Shown: positions 26,906 through 34,768, counted from the stretch's first letter. The stretch is DNA of 64,000 nt from Cohnella laeviribosi DSM 21336 (GCF_000378425.1 NZ_KB899810.1:169688-233687); one strand, 5' to 3'. Made by a program: numbers and translations. Notes: generated by a model not told the origin, from the letters alone.

Positions 26906-28621
26906 TCACCCGCATTCGTCGGATTCCCATTTCATCGTCACGCTCAACCCGCCGCTTTCCGAACGGGCCAGCTGCAGTCCGGAACCGCCCTTGTAACGGT
27001 GCAGCAGGCGCTGATGCACATTCCAAAGGCCGCAGCCCATCTCGTCGTCCATCGGCAGCGCCAATTGCTGCTGCAGCTTGGCCATGGCCTCGTCGGACAT
27101 GCCGCCTCCGTTGTCTTCGACCACAATCCGGTGCTCGCCGCCGGACGACCGGCCGGTTATGCGGATAATGCCGTAACGGGCGCTTCTTTCGACGCCGTGG
27201 ATAACGGCGTTCTCGACAAGAGGCTGAATCGTGAGCCGGGGAATCCGCAGCTTGCGCATCGATTCGGGAATGCCGATTTCAAAATGGAACCGTTCGATCC
27301 GCAAATTTTGAATCACCAGGTAGTTCGTCACCAGCTTGATTTCTTCCTCGATCGTCGCCATTTCGCTTTCGACCCGGGTCGCATACCGGTAATATTGGCC
27401 CAGGTTCAAGGCCATCGCGGCGACGGCTTCGGTTTCGCCCAGGCTGGCCATATTTTTGATGTAAAAAAGACAGTTGTACAAAAAATGCGGATTGATTTGC
27501 GACTGAAGCTGCTTCAGGGTGGCTTCGCGCAGCCGGATTTTTTCTTCGTAAATCGTTTCGATCAATTGCTGGATTTGCTCGGCCATTTCGTTGAACCGCA
27601 AAATCAGATACTCGAACTCGTTGTGCACTTTGTTCTGCAGCCGGATCGAATAGTTGCCCGTCTTCAGCCCCTTGACGCCCCGAATCAACTGCTTGATCGG
27701 CATTTGCACTTGCCAGTACAGCAGCAGCGCGGCCGAAAGGCTCAGCGCAAGCAGCAAAGCCGCCGAACCGTAAAACAAATTGCGGCTTTTCGTTATCGGG
27801 CTCAAAATTTCCTCCAGCGGCTCGTAATCGACCAAATACCAGCCGGGCAAGCTTTTCGACTGCACATAGTTCACGGAGTATTTCTTTTGATGAATTTTGA
27901 CAATCTCGCTCCCGCTTGGCTCCAGCGATTTCCGGTTCAACAGGGAAACCATCTCGCTGATGATCGCCGAATCCGTATCGCCGCTCACAATCGGCTCCGA
28001 CTGCGGATGATAGAAAAACGGGTTCGCCTGATCGGTCCGCCTGAATTCCGCCAGCATGTTTTGGATGTTGTCGGCCAAAAACCGGACTTCGACGAGCAGA
28101 TCCGTCTGCTGCCGGTCCACGTACGTATATCGGGAAAAGTAAGCCTCTTCCCCGCCGCTTTCCGCCGGCACGTAATCCCAGGTTTGGCTTTCCCGCTTCA
28201 TCAGCTGCCGGATATCCCGGTCGGTGATGGAATAATCCGTCGACACGATTTCCTTCGACTCCGGCGAATAGACGGTCAGCTGATTGACCCAGGTGCTCGT
28301 CGCGCTTTGCAAAATGAGCTGTTCTTCAATCTTCGAGCGCTTGCGGATCCGGTCGTACGGCGCGTCCGTTTTCCAGCTTTCCATGTAGTCCCGGATGCCG
28401 GGCGAGCGGCTGGCAATGATCGCAAACTTGGACAGCTGGTCGAGATTGGACTCCATTTGGCTCATAAAAAACGAAAGGCGATTCCACGTGGACGATTCGA
28501 TTCCCGCTTTGACGACGTCGACGCTGACCTGATTGGAATAGCCGTAAAGCGCGAGAATCGGGACGAGCAGCGACGCGATCAGCAACACCATTTTGTGGAA
28601 AATGTTGATTTTGACGGGCAT
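26906..28621 (-). CDS. Sensor histidine kinase, YesM type
   Basis: 571 residues. Membrane segments near 10-30 and 280-305 flank a large extracellular sensor domain; a HAMP domain follows (about 305-360), then the His-kinase box QINPHFLYNCLFYIKNM (His near 378) and an HATPase domain (VENAVIHG near 470, EDNGGGM near 505). This is the LytS/YesM class that works with AraC-type regulators on carbohydrate uptake. The ATG lies 6 bases after the permease stop, so the kinase is cotranscribed with the importer it probably controls. Confidence 0.9.
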   Translation of the reverse strand: MPVKINIFHKMVLLIASLLVPILALYGYSNQVSVDVVKAGIESSTWNRLSFFMSQMESNLDQLSKFAIIASRSPGIRDYMESWKTDAPYDRIRKRSKIEEQLILQSATSTWVNQLTVYSPESKEIVSTDYSITDRDIRQLMKRESQTWDYVPAESGGEEAYFSRYTYVDRQQTDLLVEVRFLADNIQNMLAEFRRTDQANPFFYHPQSEPIVSGDTDSAIISEMVSLLNRKSLEPSGSEIVKIHQKKYSVNYVQSKSLPGWYLVDYEPLEEILSPITKSRNLFYGSAALLLALSLSAALLLYWQVQMPIKQLIRGVKGLKTGNYSIRLQNKVHNEFEYLILRFNEMAEQIQQLIETIYEEKIRLREATLKQLQSQINPHFLYNCLFYIKNMASLGETEAVAAMALNLGQYYRYATRVESEMATIEEEIKLVTNYLVIQNLRIERFHFEIGIPESMRKLRIPRLTIQPLVENAVIHGVERSARYGIIRITGRSSGGEHRIVVEDNGGGMSDEAMAKLQQQLALPMDDEMGCGLWNVHQRLLHRYKGGSGLQLARSESGGLSVTMKWESDECG

Positions 28622-28627
28622 CCGGGA

Positions 28628-29446
28628 TCAGCCTTTGACGGCGCCGGCCGCCAGTCCGTTGATAATGAATTTTTGCGCCGCCAGGGCGATCACCAGCACC
28701 GGAAGCGTAATGATGCACGCCGCCGCCATCAAACCGCCCCAGTTCACTTCGGAATAGGACAGGAAGTTGAAAATCGCGATCGGAAGCGTTTTCGTCTTCT
28801 CGCCGGCCAAAATAATCGAAAACATAAAGTTGTTCCAGGAAAAAATGATCGACATCAAGGAAGCGGTCATCACGCCCGGCCCCGAAATCGGCAGCACGAT
28901 GCGCAGAAACACTTTCATCTTGCCGCAGCCGTCGATCGCGCCCGCTTCTTCGATTTCGTGCGGCAGCGCTTCGAAATACGAAATCATGATCCAGATGACG
29001 AACGGAAGCCCGACCAGCATATGGCTCAGAATCAGCGCGGTATACGTATCGACCAGTCCGAGCGAATTGAAAATGATGAACCACGGAATCAAAAAGGAGA
29101 TGCCGGGGATGATGCGCGCCGCCAGAATGGTCAGCCCCAGGCCGTTTAGGCGGTAACGCGCAATGCCGTAAGCGGCGGGCAAGCCGAGCAGCAGCGAGGC
29201 CAGCGTCGAGCCGATAGCGACGATAAAGCTGTTGATCATGTACTTGAAAAAATGGTACTGGTTGAACACTTCGGCGTAATTTCTTCCTGTCGGGCGGAAC
29301 CAGAAAAAGTTGCCGGGCGACTGAATCTGCACCTGCGTCTTGAACGAGGCCATCACCATCCAGATAAACGGGAACGAAAACACAAACAGCACCAGCCAGG
29401 TCGCCGTATTCGACAACAAACGGGCGAACGCATTCCTTTTCTTCAT
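28628..29446 (-). CDS. Carbohydrate ABC transporter permease (MalG/YesQ type)
   Basis: 272 residues with six predicted membrane segments. The EAA loop that contacts the ATPase is visible (EEAGAIDGCGKMKVFLRIVLPISGPG, near residues 185-210). The ATG overlaps the stop of the upstream permease (ATGA) and has GGAGGTG upstream. No ATPase is encoded in the element; importers of this family in Firmicutes often share one MsmX-like ATPase encoded elsewhere. Confidence 0.92.
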   Translation of the reverse strand: MKKRNAFARLLSNTATWLVLFVFSFPFIWMVMASFKTQVQIQSPGNFFWFRPTGRNYAEVFNQYHFFKYMINSFIVAIGSTLASLLLGLPAAYGIARYRLNGLGLTILAARIIPGISFLIPWFIIFNSLGLVDTYTALILSHMLVGLPFVIWIMISYFEALPHEIEEAGAIDGCGKMKVFLRIVLPISGPGVMTASLMSIIFSWNNFMFSIILAGEKTKTLPIAIFNFLSYSEVNWGGLMAAACIITLPVLVIALAAQKFIINGLAAGAVKG

Positions 29447-30324
29447 GAAGACACCTCCGTGTTGCGGCGGACCACGATCAGCGCGAGCGTCAGCCCCATG
29501 ACCAGCAGGAAAAAGACCACCAGCAGCGAGGACGCGAGTCCAAGCTTGAAATATTGAAAGGCCAGCACGTAACCGTAAATGTTCAGCGTTTCGGAAGCCG
29601 TGCCCGGTCCGCCCTGCGTCGTGGCATAGATAATATCGAACGTCTTGATGACGTCGATCAGCCGGAGCATGACGGCGGTCAAAATGGTCGGGCGCAGCAG
29701 GGGAAGCGTAATGTACCACAATTTTTGCCGGCGGCTCGCGCCGTCGACATCCGCCGATTCGTACGGCTCTTGCGGAAGCGTCGTCAAGCCGGCCATGACG
29801 ATGAGGCAGACCATCGGCGTCCATTGCCAGATGTCGATGACCATGAGCGACGGAATCACTTGGCCGATGCTGCCGAGCCAATGGAGCGGCTTCAATCCGA
29901 TCGCCTGCAGCAACGCGTTGAAAATGCCGTTGGTCGGCTCGTAAATGAGCACCCACACCAATCCCATGGCGACAGGCGTGGCGACCATCGGCAGCAGGAA
30001 GATCGTCTTGGCGAGCCCCCTCCCGCGGAATTCGCGGTGCAGGAGCAAAGCGATGGCAACGCCCAGCACGGTTTCCGCCGCCAACGCGCCGAAGGAAAAA
30101 TAAGCGGTTGCCCCTAATGCATGCCAGAAGCGGCCGTCTTTAAACAGCGCAATGTAGTTGTCCAGGCCGACCCACTTCGGCGGCGAGGCGGCCGACATGC
30201 TCCATTCGAAGAAACTTAACCGCAAGGTATACGCGATCGGAAACGCCATCATCACGAGCACAAACAATAGAGCCGGCAGCGTCACGATCCATTTGAACCT
30301 TTTTTCCATCCACGAAGCCAACAT
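29443..30324 (-). CDS. Carbohydrate ABC transporter permease (MalF/YesP type)
   Basis: 293 residues, six membrane segments, with the EAA-like loop ESADVDGASRRQKLWYITLPLL near residue 200. Start taken at ATG 30324 because GAGGG lies 6 bases upstream; an in-frame TTG eight codons earlier is the alternative. It lies between the binding-protein gene and the MalG-type permease and overlaps the latter by four bases. Confidence 0.9.
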   Translation of the reverse strand: MLASWMEKRFKWIVTLPALLFVLVMMAFPIAYTLRLSFFEWSMSAASPPKWVGLDNYIALFKDGRFWHALGATAYFSFGALAAETVLGVAIALLLHREFRGRGLAKTIFLLPMVATPVAMGLVWVLIYEPTNGIFNALLQAIGLKPLHWLGSIGQVIPSLMVIDIWQWTPMVCLIVMAGLTTLPQEPYESADVDGASRRQKLWYITLPLLRPTILTAVMLRLIDVIKTFDIIYATTQGGPGTASETLNIYGYVLAFQYFKLGLASSLLVVFFLLVMGLTLALIVVRRNTEVSS

Positions 30325-30387
30325 CGCATTCCCTCTTTCCGTGTTCAAATCGGGAAGGGGGCTTGTTCAGCCCCCCCTTGCGCATCC

Positions 30388-31710
30388 TTATTTTTCGCCG
30401 TCAATGAGAGCTTGGAACGCTTGATTCGCCTTATCCGGCGCTGCCTGAACGTCTTCTCCCAAAATCGCCTGGATGACGATTTCGCCGATGATGTCGCGCG
30501 CCTCGCCGACATTGACGACAAGCGGACGGTCGTGACCGACGCCGACCTTCGACGATTCCCGGATGACTTCCACCAGTTCGGCCGGGAAGCCCTTGACGCC
30601 CTCGGGATCGTTCCATACCGAGTTGCGCACGCCGGGATTTCCGCCCTGCTGCGTCTTCAGCATGACTTCTTTGCCGGTCGCCCATTTGATAAACGCCCAG
30701 ACGGCGTCCTTGTTGTCCGATTGCGCATTCATGCCAAGCGCCCATGAGGTGATGCTGTAAGGCTTGGCGCCGGCGCTTCCGGCCGGGAAGCTGGCGAAGC
30801 CGACGTTTTCCGCAACGGTCGACTTTTCCGGATCGACCGCGTTTTTGTAAATCGCGCTGGCATCGGTGTAGAACGCGGCTTTCCCTTGCGCGAATACGCC
30901 CATCGCTTGCGGCCAGGAGAAGTTCAGCACGCCGGGAGGACCGTAGTCTTTCAGCCACCGGCCGTAGCGCGAGAAGCCTTTGACGGCTTCGGGCGTGTTC
31001 ACCGTCGCCTTGTCGCCTTGCATAAAGTCGCCGCCTTCCGAGAAGACGAAGGACGAAACCTGCGTAACCAGCACGGCCGTCTGGCCTCTGGCGACAAAGC
31101 CGTATACGCCGTTGTCCGGATCGTGCACTTTTTGGATCGCGGCTTCAAGCTCGTCCAGCGTTTTCGGAACTTGCAAGTTCGCCTTCTCCAGCAGGTCTTT
31201 GCGGTAGTACAGCACTTCCTGTTCCGAAATAATCGGGATCGACAGCAGCTTGCCGTCCACCGTCGTCGTGTCCAGGGCGGATTTGGAGAAGTCTTCGAAA
31301 TCGATCTCCGCCTTGTCCTTCTCCACGTAACCGTCCAACGGCTCGTACCACCCGTTCTTGTAAAACTGCCTGCCTTCTTGCAGCGGACGCGTCATGAACA
31401 CATCCGGATCGGACGCTTTGGTCGTCAGTTGGACCGAAAGCTTCTGCGACAGCTGGTCCTCGGCGAAGCCCTGGATTTCCACTTTCAATCCCGTCTGGGC
31501 TTCAAACTCCGGCAACAGTTCCTTAATGGTTTCGGCCCAGGGATGGTTGGCCACATAGAACGTAATCTTTTTCCCTTTGAAAGGCTGGGCGGCTCCTTCG
31601 CTCGAAGACGGACTTGCGCCGCTGCCGCCGCCGCTGCCGCATCCGGCCGTAAGCGCAACCGCAAGCAGTGCGGACAAACATGAGCCAAGCCGCTTATTGA
31701 TCCTTTTCAT
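30388..31710 (-). CDS. Sugar-binding lipoprotein of an ABC importer
   Basis: 440 residues. Lipoprotein signal peptide: basic MKRINKR, hydrophobic core, lipobox LTAGC with Cys near residue 24, then a Gly/Ser linker. The mature part is a family-1 extracellular solute-binding protein (ITFYVANHPWAETIKELLPEFE, SIPIISEQEVLYYRKDLLEKA, INSWALG-like SITSWALGMNAQ). First gene of the importer operon; GAGGGGG before the ATG. Substrate unknown; together with dgoD and a YesMN pair, a galactoside, oligosaccharide or sugar acid is likely. Confidence 0.92.
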   Translation of the reverse strand: MKRINKRLGSCLSALLAVALTAGCGSGGGSGASPSSSEGAAQPFKGKKITFYVANHPWAETIKELLPEFEAQTGLKVEIQGFAEDQLSQKLSVQLTTKASDPDVFMTRPLQEGRQFYKNGWYEPLDGYVEKDKAEIDFEDFSKSALDTTTVDGKLLSIPIISEQEVLYYRKDLLEKANLQVPKTLDELEAAIQKVHDPDNGVYGFVARGQTAVLVTQVSSFVFSEGGDFMQGDKATVNTPEAVKGFSRYGRWLKDYGPPGVLNFSWPQAMGVFAQGKAAFYTDASAIYKNAVDPEKSTVAENVGFASFPAGSAGAKPYSITSWALGMNAQSDNKDAVWAFIKWATGKEVMLKTQQGGNPGVRNSVWNDPEGVKGFPAELVEVIRESSKVGVGHDRPLVVNVGEARDIIGEIVIQAILGEDVQAAPDKANQAFQALIDGEK

Positions 31711-31838
31711 GCTGCATCCCCCTCAAATCGTTTTTCATAGAAAAATATACCTTTCAATTCCCTGGATCATATAGAGAAAAATTTTAAGATGGATAGAACG
31801 TTTTTAATCTGTTTGCGCCCGTCCGGCCGCGAAAGACC

Positions 31839-31872
31839 AAAAAGGCCGCTTGACCCTTTCGGTCAAACGGCC
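31839..31872 (-). terminator. Intrinsic terminator after the PilZ gene
   Basis: GGCCGCTTGACC and GGTCAAACGGCC form a 12-bp stem (one mismatch) around CTTTC, followed by T5 on the minus strand, 55 bases after the PilZ stop. Confidence 0.75.
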
Positions 31873-31907
31873 CTTCTTGCGAAATGAAACGGCTTGTACG
31901 AATCCGG
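31839..31907. repeat. Direct repeat copy B within the gerE element
   Basis: Partner of copy A at 23744-23811; shares the terminator hairpin and the downstream ACGGCTTGTACGA. Recombination between the copies would remove 8.1 kb with dgoD, the two-component system, the importer and the 55-residue gene. Confidence 0.65.
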
Positions 31908-31926
31908 TATGGGGTGTCCGCCCGCG

Positions 31927-32457
31927 TCATTCCGTCATTTTCTTTTTCTCGATCTCTATTTTTTGCATCGTTTGGACCAGGCGCTGCTGCTCTTTGGGAT
32001 CGACTTCGATGAAGTCGATTCCGTACATGATCTCTTTCATGGTTTCCTCTTTTCGCACGATCTTTCCTTTAAAAGAGAACTCCTCGCCATGAAGCGCGAA
32101 ATGCAGCTGCACAAAAATCCGCTTGCGAACGGGCAAATCGAATTCGCAGCTCAATTTCACCCCCGTGCGGCTGATGTTCTCGATTTTCCCTTCTCCTTTT
32201 CGATTGGTTAACGGCTCCAGCAGCGGATCTCCGAAACCGATAAACGCAAACAGGCATTGTTGATCGGGAAGCTGGATCCGGTACCCGCGCCTTCTTTCCA
32301 TCTCCGCCAATTTGGCCTGCAAACCGCTAATCGACTCTTTTAATCCGTTGATCTGGTCGTCTTTTTTTCTTAATTGCTTTATATGGAACCAGTACCCGAA
32401 CAAAAAGACCACCAGCAGCAGCAAAAACATAGACAGAATCATGATCGCCGTTTTCAT
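31927..32457 (-). CDS. Membrane-anchored PilZ-domain protein
   Basis: 176 residues: N-terminal membrane anchor (about 4-24), short coiled coil (30-55), then a PilZ domain. The c-di-GMP motifs RRRGYR (near 56-61) and NISRTG (near 92-97) match the RxxxR and (D/N)xSxxG pattern, so it should bind c-di-GMP. Role within the element unknown. Promoter TCGAAA-N18-TATAAT upstream, with a dyad operator over the start site, so the divergent XRE protein probably represses it. DNA is more AT-rich than the cargo genes. Confidence 0.82.
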   Translation of the reverse strand: MKTAIMILSMFLLLLVVFLFGYWFHIKQLRKKDDQINGLKESISGLQAKLAEMERRRGYRIQLPDQQCLFAFIGFGDPLLEPLTNRKGEGKIENISRTGVKLSCEFDLPVRKRIFVQLHFALHGEEFSFKGKIVRKEETMKEIMYGIDFIEVDPKEQQRLVQTMQKIEIEKKKMTE

Positions 32458-32546
32458 CTCGCAAGCTTACCCTTTCCTGACATGGTGAAAACCCTCCATC
32501 TTTCACTGAAACGAACCAACCATCCGGTTTGATAGTCCTAAAGACA

Positions 32547-32562
32547 TAGTCTATTGAGACTA
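32547..32562. promoter_or_regulatory. Dyad operator 1 (XRE site)
   Basis: Perfect inverted repeat TAGTCT-ATTG-AGACTA directly after the -10 of the PilZ promoter, covering its start site. A degenerate copy (TAGTCCTAAAGACATA) adjoins it at 32533-32548. Confidence 0.6.
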
Positions 32563-32616
32563 ATTATACGACATTCTTTTTATTTTTTCGACTTTTTTTG
32601 CATAAAAAATATTTAT

Positions 32617-32636
32617 AGACTTTAAATCTCAAGTCT
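32617..32636. promoter_or_regulatory. Dyad operator 2 (XRE site)
   Basis: Inverted repeat AGACTT, 8 bases, AAGTCT, overlapping the proposed -10 of the XRE gene. Shares the AGAC/GTCT half-site with operator 1, suggesting autorepression by the same protein. Confidence 0.55.
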
Positions 32637-32702
32637 GAATATCTTCCGCCTCTTGCGTACAGTTTAAAAGCTAAAGGTACAGTTACCTAGGAGGTGGTAA
32701 TA

Positions 32703-33041
32703 ATGAGTAATTTGCCAAAGCTTATCGGGGAACGGATTCGAAATTACCGGAAAGAAAAAGGGTGGAGCCAAGAGGAATTAGCCCACATCGCCAATCTCCA
32801 CGCCACCTATATCGGGCAGTTGGAGCGCGGAGAGAAGAATGCCACTTTGGAAAGCGTGGAAAAAGTGGCGAATGCGTTGGAGATCCCGTTGGAAAACCTT
32901 TTTCGGTCGATCCACTCCAACCCGGATTCCCAAGAGTATACGTTGACCCGGATCGTTACCTTTTTACAAACCAAAAGCGTCGAAGATCAAAAAACGTTCC
33001 TCAAGCTGCTGGAATTATTGTCGGATTGGAAATCCAAATAA
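32703..33041 (+). CDS. XRE-family repressor (SinR/Xre-like)
   Basis: 112 residues. Helix-turn-helix XRE domain at about 6-62 (LIGERIRNYRKEKGWSQEEL, then HATYIGQLERGEKNATLESVEKVANAL), followed by a short helical C-terminal segment that may mediate oligomerisation. ATG at 32703 has AGGAGG 8 bases before it. Only plus-strand gene of the element. It probably regulates itself and the PilZ gene through the dyads in the shared gap; whether it also controls excision is unknown. Confidence 0.88.
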   Translation: MSNLPKLIGERIRNYRKEKGWSQEELAHIANLHATYIGQLERGEKNATLESVEKVANALEIPLENLFRSIHSNPDSQEYTLTRIVTFLQTKSVEDQKTFLKLLELLSDWKSK

Positions 33042-33072
33042 CGAACGTTCGGTTAGCAGTTAGAGGCGGAAG

Positions 33073-33345
33073 CTATACTCCACCTCCCCTGTGATCGCAA
33101 ATGGCCTTTTCAAGTTCTCGATTCTTTTCAGCCGCATCTTGTCCGTCGTATCGTCTTTCCCGTACATGCTCCAATCGCCGCGCAACGATTTCTTGATCGG
33201 AAGTTTCCAAATCGTCTGACGAATGCCTCGCCAAATCTAATATCTTTAGAGTACGGCCGTTTTTGTTTTCTTGCGAAAACCCGGTATCCCCGCAAACGAT
33301 GCCCCAGAAAGCCTTGCGGCTTCTTGGAGGCATCCCCTTCAACAT
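33073..33345 (-). CDS. Right-end protein of the element (90 aa), read in frame with gerE 5' part
   Basis: Reads MLKGMPPRSRKAFWGIVCGD at its start and ends EKAICDHRGGGV; charged and probably helical in its C-terminal half. Unrecognised. The frame is continuous with the gerE 5' part, so before excision a 151-residue chimera could be made (50 GerE residues, then TGFEIHKGSYG and this segment). A separate start at 33345 has AAAGGG about 9 bases upstream. It could be a real small gene or simply an open junction frame. Confidence 0.45.
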   Translation of the reverse strand: MLKGMPPRSRKAFWGIVCGDTGFSQENKNGRTLKILDLARHSSDDLETSDQEIVARRLEHVRERRYDGQDAAEKNRELEKAICDHRGGGV

Positions 33346-33378
33346 TCCGTACGACCCTTTATGGATTTCAAACCCCGT

Positions 33379-33528
33379 CGCATTGGAAATGTGGTTGCGA
33401 ACGGTTTTCTCACTGATAAACAATTGCTGGGCAATATCGCGAGTTGTTTTGTCCTGCACTAACAGTTCAAAAACTTCGCGTTCCCGATTGGTGAGAAGGA
33501 ATTTGTTTTTATGGTCGCTGCCTGTCAA
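33379..33528 (-). pseudogene. gerE: gerE, 5' part (first 50 codons)
   Basis: TTG start, AAGGAGG about 11 bases upstream, then MTGSDHKNKFLLTNREREVF continuing ELLVQDKTTRDIAQQLFISE and KTVRNHISNA. This is nearly the B. subtilis GerE N-terminus (LLTKREREVFELLVQDKTT...). The helix-turn-helix is cut inside its recognition helix by element DNA (next codons read TGFEIHKG). With the 24 codons at 22020-21946 the gene has 74 codons. GerE works in the mother cell late in sporulation, as a DNA-binding switch within the SigK regulon. A SigK-type promoter lies upstream. An in-frame TGA just before the TTG rules out a longer protein. Confidence 0.92.
33381..33384 (-). other. Right attachment core (attR) in gerE
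   Basis: Minus strand reads CATTTCC AATG CGACGGGG. Shares AATG, and GA one base further, with the left junction. The positions differ by exactly 11,358 bases. Confidence 0.65.
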
Positions 33529-33592
33529 CGTGTGTCACCCCTCCTTGCCCGGGAATGGAAGTGTTTACAAGGTCCAGGGATACAGTCAACTT

Positions 33593-33620
33593 TATCATAT
33601 GAAACCCTACTCTCTGTGGT
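33593..33620 (-). promoter_or_regulatory. SigK-type promoter of gerE
   Basis: On the minus strand AC (33620-33619), 17 bases, then CATATGATA (33601-33593), an exact fit to the SigK -10 CATANNNTA and -35 AC. Predicted start about 33586, 58 nt before the TTG. The same pattern precedes the giant repeat-protein gene. Confidence 0.7.
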
Positions 33621-33830
33621 GCTGCAAACCGGACATTTGGGCGTACTGCCTCTGAGATAAGCTTTGGTCCTGCCACCTTGCAACACAATCCCTGAACGGG
33701 AGTTACTGCACAATATATGATTCCGCGGGATGCCGCGCAACTGTACAAACACCTATTTTCGGCGGTAAAACGCGATACGGCCCTCCCGCGTCGGCATCGA
33801 TCGCGAAAAGGACCGTATGAGGGCTTGTTT
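33621..33830. other. Spacer upstream of gerE
   Basis: About 210 bases without a gene or clear signal. It also holds the 3' flank of the convergently oriented lipoprotein transcript; no convincing terminator stem with a T-run was found. Confidence 0.35.
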
Positions 33831-34637
33831 TTAGCGGCGCGTATACGTCGGGGCCGTTCTCGCCCGGCCTGTCGTGCCGGTTCCCGCGGGTTCGGGGAAA
33901 ATGCGTTCGACCAATGCGTTAAATTCGTTGATCATGCCCTGAATCGGATGGCCTTGACGGAAGTCGGCGGCAAGACGCGCCATCCGTTCGTAGAAATCCG
34001 GGTTTGCGGACACGTACACATTTTCGGTCGAAGGCGACATGCCTTTGACCAAATCCGCAACCTTGTTTTTGAGCATTTCGGACACTTCGACGCTGGTTCC
34101 GCCGTACGCCGTCCCCGTTTGGCCGCCGACGCCGTCATAACCCGACCGGCCCGGCGCCGCGGCGCGCGGCGTTACGCTGAACGGATTGCCGGAGCCGATG
34201 CCGCGGCCGGCCAAAGGCGCACCTAAGCCATTGACGCGATTGCTGCGATAATGAGAGCGGACGTTCGTCTTCGTGCTTTGCTTGGTGCCGTTGGGCTCTT
34301 CCGTGATAGCGACATAAGCGTTCCGGTCCGTCAGCAGGACATAAGCCGACTTGATTTCCGGAAGCGCGGCCAGCTTGCGGGAGATTTCTTGGCTTACTTC
34401 CATCTTCGTGTTGCCGTGAAGACCGACAACGTTATTGTTCAGCCGCTGGGTACCGCGGACGCGGTTCATTTCGTTCGCTTGGTCGTTGGCAAACCGGTTG
34501 TCGCCGAGACTTCTCATCTTATGGCCGAAATTGTTGGGACGAATGTTTTTGTTGCCCAGATCGCCCTGATTGGTACAGGCGGACAACGCCAACGCGGCCG
34601 ATAACACGAGAGTCGCGGAAGCCAATCCCTTACGCAT
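33831..34637 (-). CDS. YhcN/YlaJ family sporulation lipoprotein
   Basis: 268 residues with a lipoprotein signal (MRKGLASATLVLSAALALSAC, lipobox Cys near residue 21; here cut into its parts: basic start, hydrophobic core, LSAC). The mature protein has the YhcN/YlaJ pattern of an alpha/beta domain (EVSQEISRKLAALPEIKSAYV, then NAYVAITEE) that recurs as KVADLVKGMSPSTENVYVSA, with a Gly/Pro-rich linker between. Such lipoproteins sit in the forespore inner membrane and affect germination or outgrowth. ATG with AAGGAGGAG upstream. A TATAAT at 34678-34683 (complement) may be its -10. Confidence 0.85.
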   Translation of the reverse strand: MRKGLASATLVLSAALALSACTNQGDLGNKNIRPNNFGHKMRSLGDNRFANDQANEMNRVRGTQRLNNNVVGLHGNTKMEVSQEISRKLAALPEIKSAYVLLTDRNAYVAITEEPNGTKQSTKTNVRSHYRSNRVNGLGAPLAGRGIGSGNPFSVTPRAAAPGRSGYDGVGGQTGTAYGGTSVEVSEMLKNKVADLVKGMSPSTENVYVSANPDFYERMARLAADFRQGHPIQGMINEFNALVERIFPEPAGTGTTGRARTAPTYTRR

Positions 34638-34724
34638 CGAACTCCTCCTTATGGTCTGATTCGGCTTCTTCCGCCGCATTATAGGTTGACCCCGGAGAAG
34701 ATCGAATATGCCTGAGCGGGCCGC

Positions 34725-34753
34725 TTGACAACGGAACACTTTACACCTAGTAT
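34725..34753 (+). promoter_or_regulatory. SigA promoter of fabH
   Basis: TTGACA, 17 bases, TAGTAT: a perfect -35 and a four-of-six -10 with ideal spacing. Predicted start near 34760. Confidence 0.75.
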
Positions 34754-34768
34754 GGAAGAAAGCGAAAA

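Larger units (their letters stand above)
32458..32702. promoter_or_regulatory. Divergent promoter region between the PilZ and XRE genes
   Basis: AT-rich 245-base gap. Minus strand: TCGAAA, 18 bases, TATAAT (32568-32563) for the PilZ gene. Plus strand: TTGCAT (32598-32603), 17 bases, TTTAAA (32621-32626) for the XRE gene. Both promoters are overlapped or followed closely by AGAC/GTCT dyads. Confidence 0.5.
22021..33381. mobile_element. gerE-intervening element of about 11.36 kb (skin-like, non-prophage)
   Basis: The element interrupts gerE and is bounded by AATG on both sides (22023-22026 and 33381-33384, complement strand), giving an excised circle of 11,358 bases. Its large serine recombinase is 84 bases from the left junction, as usual for such elements. 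Contents: recombinase, 55-residue basic protein, dgoD, YesN/YesM-like regulator and kinase, two sugar ABC permeases, a binding protein, a PilZ protein, an XRE repressor and a right-end frame fused to gerE. No capsid, tail or replication genes are present. A gerE-intervening element of non-prophage type is known from Bacillus cereus; this one has different cargo as far as I can tell. Confidence 0.88.

Noticed and set aside
22110..33381. Interpretation of the inserted region as a prophage
   Set aside because: Apart from the recombinase and an XRE repressor there are no phage genes for capsid, tail, lysis or replication.
22023..33384. gerE as a decayed pseudogene
   Set aside because: Both parts keep frame, near-consensus GerE sequence, a ribosome site and a SigK-type promoter, and join to exactly 74 codons. 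Decay would not keep these.
34741..34756. A second FapR site at TTACACCTAGTATGG
   Set aside because: Only half of it resembles the operator, and it is explained by the fabH -10 region.
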